Shown here in pieces: positions 23,132 through 34,125 of a stretch of 64,000 nt of DNA. A model generated the notes under the pieces. It saw only the letters and a program-made list of their open reading frames with translations. It was not told the origin of the DNA and made no database searches. Position 1 is the stretch's first letter; each line of letters opens with the position of its first letter. The DNA is from Rugalucina vietnamica (lineage: Eukaryota; Mollusca; Bivalvia; Lucinida; Lucinidae). Both the position numbers and the translations under genes were made by a program. The DNA is taken from positions 15,886,548-15,950,547 of the forward strand of contig OZ024884.1 of NCBI GenBank assembly GCA_964017185.1, given 5' to 3'.

Positions 23132-23584
23132 TTATTACTTTAGGCTAGCTAAATAGTTAAAATACATTATGTTCATTGGCCTTCTTCCTCTTCAAGTGTT
23201 GACTCGCTATCACGAATTTCGCAGTGTTTCGATGAGACTGGATCATACAGTGGCCTGCATTCGAGATTTTATCAGAAAATTCTCTGTAGTTTATATGCCT
23301 CTACTCGTGGCTTCAGTGTTTAAAGCAGAAGAAGACGGCTGTTATATTTTTTGTACATGTACATGCATGTGTCTAATATTTTTATCCATTGCGTTGTGCA
23401 CTTTGTCAAAGAGCACAATTCAAATAGAAAAGTTAATTAATAAAATTGTCATTAATCAAGTAATTTCGTATTGGCCCAGTTACAGGTCCTCGGTCAGCTG
23501 TATTGGCCCTCGGCTCCGCCTCGGGCCAATACAGCAGACCTCGGACCTGTAACTGGGCTAATACGAAATTACTTGATTAATAAC
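22681..23584. mobile_element. Hairpin-ended element H1
   Basis: At the left are four GGCCAATACGAGA-like iterons (22709-22775), then TGACGTCATT (22781-22790). After an unassigned body with an (ATTT)n run at 23086-23132 comes a near-perfect hairpin, 23451-23584. Its arms of about 60 bp (ATTAATCAAGTAATTTCG ... ATTGGCCC) contain the same word as the iterons and its loop is CTCGGCTCCGCCTCGG. Confidence 0.6.
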
Positions 23585-23734
23585 ATTATAGTATTTGCTT
23601 TTCGATTATTAAGTCGACACACTGTCACCGGTTTCGAGGTCCAATTAAATAGAATAATTGTTTTCCTAAAATCCTCAAAAGGTCGATCAAAGGCCATTTT
23701 TTTCTATCGTGCTTTACGTAACCATTTGTCGTTG

Positions 23735-23852
23735 TTTTTTTTTTTTTTTTTTTTTTTGTTTGTTTTTTTTTTTTTTTTTTTTTTTTTTTTGTTTGGAGTG
23801 GGAATTTCTTTCTGATTGCGCCTTTTCCTGATCATTGCCTACTTGTACATTT
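23735..23852 (+). mobile_element. Poly-T plus retroelement 3'-tail fragment
   Basis: Long T runs (23737-23791), then GGAGTGGGAATTTCTTTCTG, CGCCTTTTCCTGATCATTGC and the terminal CTACTTGTACATTT of the retroelement tail. Confidence 0.65.
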
Positions 23853-24510
23853 TCAGTACTTGATGCACTAACAGTAAATGTACATGTACACTGTACATGT
23901 ATGGCCAGCTATCAAAAGAGTGATGCACCCGAAGTCGACAACATACATGATCCCGTATAAATACACTACATGTTTGTTATAAACTTAATTTTCATGGTCG
24001 TACAATGTATTTTAAAAATTTTCTTTCACAAATTATTTCATTTCAATATCGAAAGGAAATATTAGTGTAAGACCCCATTAGGGTTGACGGGTTTTATCTT
24101 TAGAGGAACATGCGTTATCCACCAACTTAGAAAGTAAGTCAAGCAGTCTTTTATCGCAATGTCTTGCTATTATAGTCATTTCAATACATGCACAGTCTCT
24201 ATACGTGAACCTCTTTCATGATTTCCTGACTTACCAGGAATCGTTATTAACACAGACGTCGGCGACGGGCTGTTAAGTTGAAACTGCATAGAGGACGACC
24301 GTTCACTATCGTGAGTCTCTGGTGCAACTGCCCTACTACCGACAGAGAACGCAAAAGATTGAAAATAACAAGCGCAATACAGACTCTAGGACAAATCAAG
24401 AAGATATGAATATCTTTTGAATGGTGAAGTCTATGTCCCTGAAAATATTTGAAGAATTTAATGACAAATGGTTAGACACATTTCATATTCAACTGCTCAG
24501 ACTACGTTCA

Positions 24511-24733
24511 AATGAGCCGCGTCATGAGCAAACCAGATTTTTGCCTATGCGAAAACATAGGCGCAGATCAGCTTCGAAGTAACTCAGTAACTGCGAAGCT
24601 GATCAGCACCTGCACCTTTGTTTTCACTACTCGGAGAGTACCATTTCTCTTCTTCCTTAATTTGGAATTTAAAGCTTCTAGCCACCTTCTGTATCCGCAC
24701 AGGCTAAAATGTGTTTTCTCACGTTACGGCTTA
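24511..24733. mobile_element. MITE with TGAGCCGCG ends (hAT-like), copy 1
   Basis: Ends TGAGCCGCGTCATGAG / CTCACGTTACGGCTTA are inverted. The interior has the hairpin GCAGATCAGCTTCG...CGAAGCTGATCAGC. The same family occurs at 36.4, 42.8 and 51.06 kb. The hAT assignment is by resemblance only. Confidence 0.6.
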
Positions 24734-26311
24734 AATAATGTTCGAGAGTGTTACTGGCAAACATAAAATATATAAATTTAATGATCAAAATCTATATTAC
24801 ACAGCCACAGAAGACTGAATACAGCTAACAATTGTATAACATGCCTCATTGTCTTAAGTTTGTTAAATGTTTTTGCATGAGAAAGATTCTAATAGCAGAC
24901 AGAATGTAGAGAGATTAAGGAAGTCTATCGCAGTGATTATTACAAGTGTATGAAATAAATTTAATTTTGTAGACAATTGTATTAGCCTGAATAACAAATG
25001 TGCCAACCTTTTCGCCAGTCCTGCATTAGGTGCGAATATCGCTGCATAGAAGCATCCAGCTAAACTTGCTAATCCAATCACTGCGACTGTTCCTGCTATG
25101 GACACCAGTACAATACTAGACGTTTCCTCGAAGAAATCTCGAGGTTCAGCTTTCTCCTTCCTGTTAGTTCCGTTGGAGTTTGACATAAATGACATTGTGG
25201 AATCAGATATTGTTAATGTGGGCCGAATATCATGCGGAGTTGGTTCCTTGCTTATATTGGTCGACGCAGAGGTAGCTGTAACTGCTGTACCTCTTCGAAT
25301 TGTAAGCGTGGTAGCTGACGCAGTTGTTTGGTCTAAATTGAGTGATTTTGTAACTGGATTTGAAGTTTTCGTTAAAGTTGGTGGATATATTGTGGACGAT
25401 AGTTTTTCCCGTTTTGATGTACTCCACTCTGATGTTGCTGTAACGCTATAGATACCCGCCATATCAGTTGCTGATTTCAGTGTCGACGTATGTGTCGTTA
25501 TTACTGTCACGGGCGCTTCATACATTGGCGTTGTCATAGCTGCTGTAAGCGCTTGCTTTATAATTGACAACAGTTTTGCCGTTTCACCTTTTGTTGGTTC
25601 TGCAACTGAATATTGCGTCGATGATGTCTGGTCACTGTTCGTTGATTCTGTTACTGAATTTCGCGTTGATGATGTCGTGCCAATTTCTGTTGTTTCTGTG
25701 GCTGAATTTCGCGTTGGTGATATCGATAGAGCGACTGGTTCTGTAGATATAAGGGTATGTTTAGAATCAGCCAGCACTGTTGAAGGTATCAACCTAATTG
25801 ACGTGGGTCGGGTGGTAAAACTCATAAGTTTTGGTTGTGTGGTTTGCATCTTTGCCGTTGAAGACGCAATAGTACCAACTGTAATTGGCATCGTTTTCAG
25901 AGACCTTGAAGTTGTCATTTTTTCTGTTGTTGTGACCGTTATGGTTCCAGATTTATTTGAATTTAACGTTGTAACGTTATGTGTTTGTATTGTGTGGGCT
26001 ATTTCATTCGGTATGGGTGCTTCTGGTACCGTTTCTCGTGCATCTGTTGTCATTCTTGATTCAAGCGCTGGTTGTGTTGGCCATATCGATGATACTGATG
26101 AATGAAGAGTCGGTGTTGTAGTTGTTCTTACTTCTGTAAGCAATTTTAATCGTTTTGTTGCTGCTGTTGTTGTGGTTGTCGATGATCTGTGTGTACTTGT
26201 ATCTTCTATCTCATCTAATCCACACGATTTTGAGCCATCAACACTCTTAACACACCTCTTTTCTCTCTTTGCAAAGTCTGGTACGATAAGCGAGTTGATG
26301 AGGTGTCTGTA

Positions 26312-27736
26312 GTTAATGCCCACTTAAACGATTTACCTGTTAAGTTTTCTGTTTGTGTCAATGAAGGCCAAGACAAACTTCCTACGATGTATTGGTTACC
26401 TAAGCTTCACAAAAGACCATACAAAGCTAGATTTATTGCAAATTCTAGCTCTTGTACTACCACTGAACTTTCTAAATTATTAACTTCCTGTCTTACTGCT
26501 ATCAAATCTCATGTTATAAGATACTGTGAGACAGTGTATGAAACTTCAAATAAAAATTGGTTTTGGTCAATTAAAAATTCTGGTGAGGTGCTCAGTAAAT
26601 TGAAGTGTAGAGGGTTCCGTGCGACAAGCTTGTCCACATATGATTTTTCTACTCTGTATACAACATTACCACATAATCTAATAAAAGAAAAACTTCTGGA
26701 TTTGATAGAGTGGACCTTCAAAAGGGCATTAAAAAACTATGGTTCACTTTATTTGGCATGTAATGACAGAAAGGCTTTTTTCACTTCCTCTGACCAAAGT
26801 CGGTATACACTTTGGTCATGTCAGAATGTATGCGATGCCTTATCCTATCTCCTTGATAATATTTATATTAGATTTGGGATCAAGTTATACAGACAAATTG
26901 TTGGAATTCCGATGGGTACAAATTGCGCACCTCTCGTAGCTGATTTATTTTTATACTGCTACGAAAGAGATTTCATGGATTCTCTTAACCATGATAATCA
27001 AGCTGATGTTATCGAGGCTTTTAATTCCACATCTAGGTACCTCGATGACCTTTTGAACATTGACAACCCTTATTTTGAAGGTATGGTCAATCAAATTTAC
27101 CCACCTGAACTTCAGTTGAACAAAGCCAATATCACAGATACTGAAGCCCCCTTTTTAGATCTACATCTTTCTGTTGCAAATGGATTTGTTTCTTCTAAAA
27201 TTTATGATAAGCGCGATGACTTTGATTTTGATATAGTAAATTTTCCTTTTTTGGATGGTGACGTTCCTCGTCGTGCTTCTTATGGTGTATACATTTCGCA
27301 ACTTATTAGGTTTGCTAGAGTCTGCAATCATATTGCAGACTTCAACGCTCGAAATAAATGTTTAACGGCAAAACTTCTCCAACAGGGCTATCGGTATCAT
27401 AAACTTCGAAAAACATTTTCTAAATTTTATCGTAGACACTATGAATTGATTTCCAAATATAATGTTGGGTTAAAGACGCTTTTAAGTGAGGGCCTTTCGG
27501 AACCTGAATTTTATGGTGACTTGGTTTACAAATTTAAGAAACTTAAAGGAATTAATGATTTTTCTTTTCAGTTCAGAAAAATCATAACACGTTACAGACG
27601 TATAGGTTATAACTTAAATGTTATGCGACAGTCTGCATGCTTAGTTTTTAGCCCAATCATGGTTGATAACTATGCTGCCTTCTTTAATTGCACGCCGGTG
27701 GGTCGGGCGTCAGACTCTATGATGGCCCCGACATAA
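26312..27736 (+). CDS. Reverse transcriptase, N-terminally truncated
   Basis: About 474 residues copied from retroelement RNA. Motifs in order: YWLPKLHKRPYKARFIANSS near the start, motif A in YDFSTLYTTLPH, motif B GIPMGTNCAPL, catalytic YLDD in SRYLDDLL, then APFLDLHL and a conserved YGVYISQLIRFARVC region. This text is common in animal genomes as part of Penelope-like or related RT proteins. I see no GIY-YIG or other endonuclease in the remaining 100 residues or downstream, so the exact clade is open. The frame is intact from the insertion junction to the stop, which suggests a young insertion. The frame continues upstream of the junction only through host sequence. Confidence 0.8.
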   Translation, partial: VNAHLNDLPVKFSVCVNEGQDKLPTMYWLPKLHKRPYKARFIANSSSCTTTELSKLLTSCLTAIKSHVIRYCETVYETSNKNWFWSIKNSGEVLSKLKCRGFRATSLSTYDFSTLYTTLPHNLIKEKLLDLIEWTFKRALKNYGSLYLACNDRKAFFTSSDQSRYTLWSCQNVCDALSYLLDNIYIRFGIKLYRQIVGIPMGTNCAPLVADLFLYCYERDFMDSLNHDNQADVIEAFNSTSRYLDDLLNIDNPYFEGMVNQIYPPELQLNKANITDTEAPFLDLHLSVANGFVSSKIYDKRDDFDFDIVNFPFLDGDVPRRASYGVYISQLIRFARVCNHIADFNARNKCLTAKLLQQGYRYHKLRKTFSKFYRRHYELISKYNVGLKTLLSEGLSEPEFYGDLVYKFKKLKGINDFSFQFRKIITRYRRIGYNLNVMRQSACLVFSPIMVDNYAAFFNCTPVGRASDSMMAPT

Positions 27737-28361
27737 AGCTATTCATTTCAGTTGGTTGGGGCCGGAGCTTCTTGTCTGTTGCTTGGCCCACCGGGGTCCA
27801 ACTGGTGTTTTTCTTTTGCTCCGGAGTTAGTAGGTTATTCGGCGCCCAGGGATCTCCATCGTCGGGCAGCTTACTCAGTCTGTGAGTCCTGGTTTTTGAT
27901 TCATCAGGATGTTTATCATGATTTATTTGTTTGTTCTTGATGATTCATTGACTAGTTAGAGATTCACCACGAGGACCAAATAACTAACTAAATGTTATGA
28001 ACCACTGCAGAAGCTGAGGGTGAGGTTATGGCCATGTAAAACCGGTTTAAGCCCGCCAGTAACTTTGTGTTACTGATCGTTCCAAGTCGATACTTCTGTG
28101 GTGGTTCTTTTTGTTTTATGTCTTGGTGTATAAAATTTTTTTGTGCTGTTGGCGCCTTATGTATGTTTTCATATTTTTAGTTAAGTTAAGGTAACTGAGT
28201 GGCCACCTATTGGGAAAATAGCTGCTCATTCGGCTTACGATATGTTTCATGGTATAAGTACCTGATTGTTAGTTTGGTTTTTTCCCACCTCGGTTTTTGG
28301 AGTGGGAATCTTTTTCTGATTGCGCCTTTTCCTGATCTTTGCCTACTTGTACCTTTTTATA
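26312..28361 (+). mobile_element. 5'-truncated Penelope-like retroelement with reverse transcriptase
   Basis: It carries an RT frame to 27736 and about 625 bp of 3' tail. It begins mid-protein, so it is a truncated insertion, and it lies antisense within the large exon of mucin-like gene 3. The 3' tail (AGGTTATGGCC, CTCATTCGGCTTACGATATG, GGAGTGGGAATC, ending CTACTTGTACCTTTTT) is the source text of about twelve dispersed fragments in this window. The flanks share only TA at both junctions. Confidence 0.75.
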
Positions 28362-28830
28362 TATGACGGCCGATCATTATAGGATTTACCATTCCTTTGT
28401 CTGATTGGTACAGTTTTAATCAAATGTAATGCATCATCTCCACCATTAGTTGCAGGCTCATTTTCCTCATCTTTCGAATCTTCTTCGCGATTGTTGAAGC
28501 TTGGTAGGCTACCAGGTCTTTGTGTCAAAATTGGATGTCCTTGAAGTAATGAACAGTGACACAGCACTAACATACACGAAGAAGACATATTACTCAAATT
28601 TATTGTTATTGTTATTATTATTATTATTATTATTATCATTATTATTACTGTTTTACAGGAAACGTAAGTTAACACATTATCATGATTTGTTGAAAGGGAA
28701 GCTATTATTAATTGTACACTGAAATAATAGTATAACTTTTCTACCAGCTGAACTTACCTTTTGTGCAATGTACAACATAAATAAACATTGATGAAACAAT
28801 CAACGCTTTCCTCGCAATATTCCCCTCCAT
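28362..28830 (-). CDS. Signal-peptide exon and 5' part of the large exon of mucin-like gene 3
   Basis: Listed separately because it is the part cut away from the rest of gene 3. Exon 28758-28830 and exon part 28364-28539 are joined by a 218-bp intron (28540-28757), phase 1. The encoded stretch is acidic (REEDSKDEENEP) and ends at NDRPS-Y, where the retroelement tail starts. The intron holds the ATT microsatellite near 28604-28640. Confidence 0.65.
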
Positions 28831-28839
28831 AGCACACCA

Positions 28840-30255
28840 ACTTTAGCTGATAGATCATGCAGACTATAGAGACTTTACTTCAGGATCTTCTTTATTATAC
28901 ATGTTTGAGTATGTATCATAATTGCCCGGCATACATGTAATTGTGCAAAATAATACTTTCTTTGCGAAAACTTGTATTTCACAACAAAAATTAACTGTTG
29001 ACACGGTTTAAATTAGAATGCACAACTATTTTTTTTTTTTAATTTGTTCACTGTATTTACTTAAGGCGGGATTTGCAACAACTGTGATAATTACACACTA
29101 GTTTTCTTTATTACTGTCATGCAGGCTTCGAAAATGACTCCGTATTCCTTGTACCGAGCATTTATTGCATAGAAAACCTGCAATACCCTTTCATTGCTTA
29201 GTAAAAAATCAACGCCAGAGTAAGAATACTTTGGTTGATCAAACAGTAACAGAACTGCCTTATCATCGCCACCGAGATGCTCTATGTGCATCAAAATTAA
29301 AATCGATAACATGCAAGACGTTCGCTGTTTCTATACAAAAGTTGGGTGAAACGTAACCACTGACAGCCAAATAATGACATAATGTTCAACACTACCTTAC
29401 GTATATGACCAAACGCTGAGCGTTGCGTTTTGCGTTATTTTCATGAAAACAAAAAAATCAGACGACAGGTAATAAACATGTGCGCATTGTCGCAATACAT
29501 AAAAACACACACCATATGCTGTAAAGTTTATTTTAAATTATAAACAATTAAAAGGACCTTCATTTCCTGTGTAAGATACTTGGCTATATGCTGCAGCATT
29601 TTGGAAATGCAACAGCTCTTAACCTTTAGTTTTTTTTTTTTTTCTCATTCTTTCTTTGATGCAAAGTTCCTTTTACATTAATTCTATTCCACAATGTGCA
29701 TTTACCAGACTTAAAGTACTATACTACTTGTGTATGCACAATAAATTAAGCAATTTTCATTAAAGTGGAAAACCAAAATCATGCTTCAGTAATCAAAACA
29801 AAGAAAAAAACAAACAAAACAAAACATCGTTTGGAAACAAACGTTTATCGTCGAGAAATAAAAATCCTAAGTTTTTCAGTTTGACATTTTTGCGTGGGCT
29901 TACACTTACGTTTCTAAGTGGAATTTTCTGAAACATTGCACTGAGTTTAAATGCTTGGAGCATACCACTATGAAAAAATAAAGAGTGTTTGCAAAATTCA
30001 ATTCTTCTTTTGTTTTTCTGAAAATCCATGGAAGTCAAGTAAGTAAAACCCGAAATTATGGCATTTTCGACCACATGACAGCACGTCGACGTCTTTTTTT
30101 TCTGCGGATAAAATTTGTACCGCCAAAACCCAAGCTCATGTGTCACATGATCAACGTCGTTGATAAACAAGAGATGAAAAGGATAGGTCGAATAGATTAA
30201 ACAAAAGTCAGTCGTTTGCATTGTGTCAATCGTTGTGAAATTTGCCTTCAAACCC
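28840..30255. other. Upstream flank of mucin-like gene 3; mostly unassigned
   Basis: It should contain the promoter of gene 3, but no TATA box is convincing. A minus-strand frame at 29091-29312 (GGDDKAVLLLFDQPKYSYSG) has coding-like composition and a possible CACATAG acceptor, but no partner exon. The long AT-rich frame 29793-30377 starts inside a retroelement tail and is probably chance. Confidence 0.3.
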
Positions 30256-30259
30256 TTTT

Positions 30260-30352
30260 TGTACTTCTTGGTTTTTTTCCCACCTCGGTTTTTGGAGTGG
30301 GAATCTTTTTCTGATTGCGTCTTTTCCTGTTCTTTGCCTACTTGTACCTTTT
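30260..30352 (+). mobile_element. Retroelement 3'-tail fragment
   Basis: CCCACCTCGGTTTTTGGAGT, TTTTCTGATTGCGTC, CTGTTCTTTGCC and the terminal CTACTTGTACCTTTTT. A severely 5'-truncated copy of about 90 bp. Confidence 0.75.
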
Positions 30353-31128
30353 TAAAGGATGGCGTTTTAAAATTCACCGTATCATGCGCCTAAGACCCTG
30401 TTCTGGTCATTTAAATGAAAGAAATTTCCTTATTGCTCTAAAATGAAAAAAAAATATACGAAACCTAAAAAAATACTCAATTTATTGTGCATAGTATATT
30501 TTGATTTAATTTGGATTTTCTTCCTTTGTACGAAACAGGCATACACAAACCAAGTCTTACTGAATCATATCAATTGGCGTAAAATGTTTTTATCATTAAA
30601 TGGCGAGATTTGTATGTAAGTATACCGGTTTTTGATAGACCCTCAGGAAAGTTGATCGTCGTTTTACACATGAAACATATTATTATAATAATAATTTTTA
30701 ATAGTACATTTGCGTAAGTTTTGATCAAATATAAGTATTTTCAACGACTGTCCTTTTTTTTCTTTCTTTCTTTATATTTATTTTTTGTGTACTAAACGAA
30801 CGAACGTAATTTCGGTTTTGAAGGGTGACATAACTGATATGGTCACCATTTTATGCTAATTGGATAATTTCAACCAAAGTTTATATTTTTCCCGCCTATA
30901 TTTCAATATTTACTATGACGAATTATCACTTAAGCAGAGTTATGTAGCAAGTAACTTTACTTTTTGATCGACCCTCGTATATTATAAAAAAAGGCCTATA
31001 TGATTATATAAATCGTTTTTCTCGCTTGATGTAAAATTTTATTCAGCAGCCTAAGCTTGCAACACTAAGTTTTACATCTCCGCCGAGATCCACTCTAAGC
31101 TTGCAACACAGGTACAAAACGACATCTG

Positions 31129-31416
31129 CATCAGGAAAAAACATGTCCGTGAAATGCATACTCCCTTAAACCCCACTTTTATATAGAAAAAGTGGTGTTT
31201 GAAGGGGTATGCCTAAGTTTCCTATTTTTGCTCCAAAACAACAAATGTGGGTACTTGTTAGAATCGCCTCTATGAGGCGAATCTAACGTGTACTCATAAT
31301 CTATTTTATGACCAAAAATAGGAAAAGCATCAAAACATTTCAGCTGATTTTTTTTTTTTATTTTTTACAACTTAAGAAAAATTTGTATAGTAGTACATGG
31401 ATATGTTTTCATAATG
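31129..31416 (-). mobile_element. MITE family A copy 3
   Basis: Reverse orientation: CATCAGGAAAAAACATGTCC at the left, TATATAGAAAAAGTGG in the right-half motif, GAATCGCCTCTATGAGGCGA at the centre, TTTTCATAATG at the right. Confidence 0.75.
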
Positions 31417-33140
31417 TAAATAGAAAATCCATGGATTAAATACATGTAATTATCCAGCATCTCCAACCAGACACATGGCGAGAAAAAAGATCAAGACAAC
31501 ACATCAGGATCATCCAATCAATTTTGAAAATGTTCATATATCTCCCTAACGGGACATGAAATCTGAATGATTTTACTAATTGCTACTAATTAAATAAGGT
31601 CATTGATGTTGCTTGCTGCCTACTGGTGTTTGAAATATGAACTCTTTATAACAATCTGGTCGGATATTGCAACATCATGAGATGAGAGCTCATGGTCGGG
31701 AAAATTGAGATTTTATCTATATTTTGTTGGAGGTAGGGCGTAGCAAAAGTTATATTAGCGGTTTGTGTAATTTTCTGAATTCCCAACTACTCTTAAAACA
31801 ACTATTGCAATTACATTGACTTGAGCTTTCGGTTTGCGCGGTTGCTAGGCAACAAAAGAAAATTAACATTTTTTTCTCCCTTTGACACTGTATATTTTAT
31901 ACACATTCGTTTCAAATACCGGACAACAAGCATATAAATGGACACAGGTTTTAAGGCTGCAAATGAAAAAGTGTTCAGACGTATTTTCCTAACCCTTCAT
32001 TTTTGATTAAAAAAACAGTCACTCAAGACTATTGAAAACAAAACAAGTGTAGGGTTGTGTACAGGCCTCAGAATGAGACCTCTGTAACACCATGTTGTAA
32101 TTAAGAAAATTTAATTTAATTTTCAATTCTTTGAAATATACATGTACCTGCTCTGAACAAAATACACCAAGAATGCTTTCAAAAGTCATAATATTTACGT
32201 AACACATACTATTTTAGACCAAAAACATACAAACATTTGCAACTTATAGTGGATGACTATTTTTTACGGCTCGTTTTACACTTGAAAAGTCGTATAAAAA
32301 TCAATATAATTGTGTACAGTGAATTAAACTCATATTTGTAGATTCAAACTTTTTTGTTTCTGCACACAACATAGTCTATTAGAACAGTTTAATATTGTTG
32401 GAATAAAGGAATGAAATAAATAAGGTTACAAGTGTGCATAGAAAGAGAACCAACGACTTGAAAATCGCCGTTTAGGCCCTTTTGCTGCTGTTTTGTTTGA
32501 TAAAACAACCCAAAATTTCAAAACAGGCACACCAAATGCAAAAGGGCTTACATACACGACCCTGTGCATATCTAGTGCTACTAAAATAAACGTCAAACCA
32601 GTGCAATTAATTTGATGTTGTGTAATATTCAATATACACTACCCCCTACATTTCACTGATAACATTGTTTTTTGAAAATAGGTGGAAAATGGGGTGATAA
32701 ATGAAGTTCCTTTGTGGCTCATTCATTGCATATCACCAAATTGAATAAGTATTCAAATAACAAATATTAGGAAAATATCTGCAACCGTTTATCAGATATT
32801 CAGCAAAATAAAACCCGGAAGCTCCGAAATGTCAAATGTTAGCAGCGAACATCCCTATTAAAGTCGTGTATGGTTTTCTTCATACATGTATATACAAATG
32901 AGACTTACTTTAAATTGCTGCTGTATACAAACAAACTATTCTACACTGTAGTACAACCCCAATTTTATGTTAAAATGTGTTGACAAAGTGGGCTCATGTC
33001 AAAAACAATGCCACATAAGTTGCAATTACAGACAAAACCATATCACTATCGCACATAAACCCAACATACATAGAGTACAATCATACTTTACGGTCAAGAG
33101 GACTTGCTACATCAATGACTTGTATGTGTTATGTAAGAAA
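31417..33140. other. Unassigned AT-rich stretch
   Basis: Nothing supported on either strand. 32815-32870 is a match to 20995-21040 in inverted orientation. Confidence 0.35.
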
Positions 33141-33146
33141 TAATTT

Positions 33147-33450
33147 TACTTTACGGTGAGTTATCGTGATTAACCCGGGATGTCGGAGGGCAGATTGCGA
33201 TGTATATTAATTCACGACGGCACAGTCTGAGTGAATTAAATATCGCATATGCCAGACAACATCAGGCATTAATCAAAGATAATTCACCGTAAAATGAAAG
33301 TATTTTGATTTTAACACGACTTATAAAATAAATGCTTACATTTCAAAATGTTTTCCAGTGGACTCATTCTCGGCAGACATGAATGTTCATGTGCCACGTT
33401 ACAAAAACGCCACCTAACGCGCGTACATTAGTTTACAGTGAATTATTGTT
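33147..33450. repeat. Imperfect hairpin with ACGGTGA.TTATC arms (H-like)
   Basis: TTTACGGTGAGTTATCG...GATTAA at 33150-33173 is mirrored at 33269-33301 (TTAATC...GATAATTCACCGTAAA). A further half-site TTACAGTGAATTATTG lies at 33433. The layout recalls the hairpin-plus-iteron elements, but no TGACGTCA core is found. Confidence 0.5.
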
Positions 33451-34004
33451 TATTTGCAAACGGCGACGTTTCCATTAGGTTCAATTTGAAAGACGATAAC
33501 GTCGTGTCAGAATCTGTGGTAAAGTATGATTAAATTCGATCTAGTTGACATAACATATACATACATTGTAGCTGTGTTTAAATTGAGTTTTACCTTGTAC
33601 ATTGTGCATGTAAACAAAACATGTCTACATGCTTCAATCGACACACGTAAATGTCTTAAACAAGCGGATACCCCATCGCCACTTTTTACAAAATGCTGTC
33701 TCAACTGCCAATCGTAATTAACTATAACTTGACATTTTAATTCTGAACAGTTAGTATCATGTATATGCGTGTTAATTAAGATGCTACGAAACATTTTGTT
33801 TCATTTCAGATAATACTTTCTAAAAAATAAAATGATAATGACAGATAGACTGTGTAAAAGTATCTTCATTACATTACAACTCAAGCTCTTAATTAACGAC
33901 CACATCAAAAGGCAATAATATGAATGACCCTGCTGGGTATTCTAACGTTCGTCAGTTATATCTTACAGACTCAAGGCATTATGTCTGTGGGGCAAGCTTT
34001 ATAG

Positions 34005-34010
34005 TTTATT
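34005..34010 (-). promoter_or_regulatory. Polyadenylation signal AATAAA
   Basis: On the minus strand, about 115 bases past the stop of the 147-residue gene. Confidence 0.4.
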
Positions 34011-34125
34011 TAAAAATTGATGTGCTCAACAGATTAAACTTTCCATTATTCGTCAGTCAGGAACTATGTTCTGTGTTATCGAATAGTTCTTTAAACATGT
34101 TTTAATCGCAAATATTTGGGTGAGC

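Larger units (their letters stand above)
24176..28830 (-). pseudogene. Mucin-like single-pass membrane protein 3, split by a retroelement
   Basis: Exon 1, 28758-28830: signal peptide MEGNIARKALIVSSMFIYVV, donor AAAAG|GTAAGT, phase 1. The large exon is in two parts. 28364-28539 begins GHPILTQRPG (gene 1 has GHPVALPTRQ). 25008-26311 carries YRHLINSLIV, a REKR furin-type site, a C-x11-C loop, a Ser/Thr-rich domain of about 330 residues and a membrane span after FFEETSSIVLV. Between them sits a 2.05-kb retroelement. Excising it joins the codons TCA|TAC in frame and gives a pre-furin region of 79 residues, against 80 in gene 1. The large exon ends AAAAG|GTTGGC in phase 2. Tail exon 24176-24335 (acceptor TGTCGGTAG) encodes SRAVAPETHDSERSSS... 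and stops at TGA 24176-24178, or splices at CTG|GTAAGT (24234). The allele as shown should not yield full-length protein; whether other alleles lack the insert is unknown. Confidence 0.72.

Noticed and set aside
24863..25007. C-terminal extension of the mucin-like gene 3 frame after the AKR codon
   Set aside because: Treated as intron read-through. The phase-2 donor AAAAG|GTTGGC and a matching tail exon at 24.3 kb explain the gene better.
27737..27960. GIY-YIG endonuclease downstream of the RT
   Set aside because: Looked for as expected in most Penelope-like elements, but no GIY...YIG pattern is found in any frame.
29793..30377. 194-codon minus-strand frame
   Set aside because: Begins inside a retroelement tail (KVQVGKEQEKTQ) and continues through AT-rich text of random composition.
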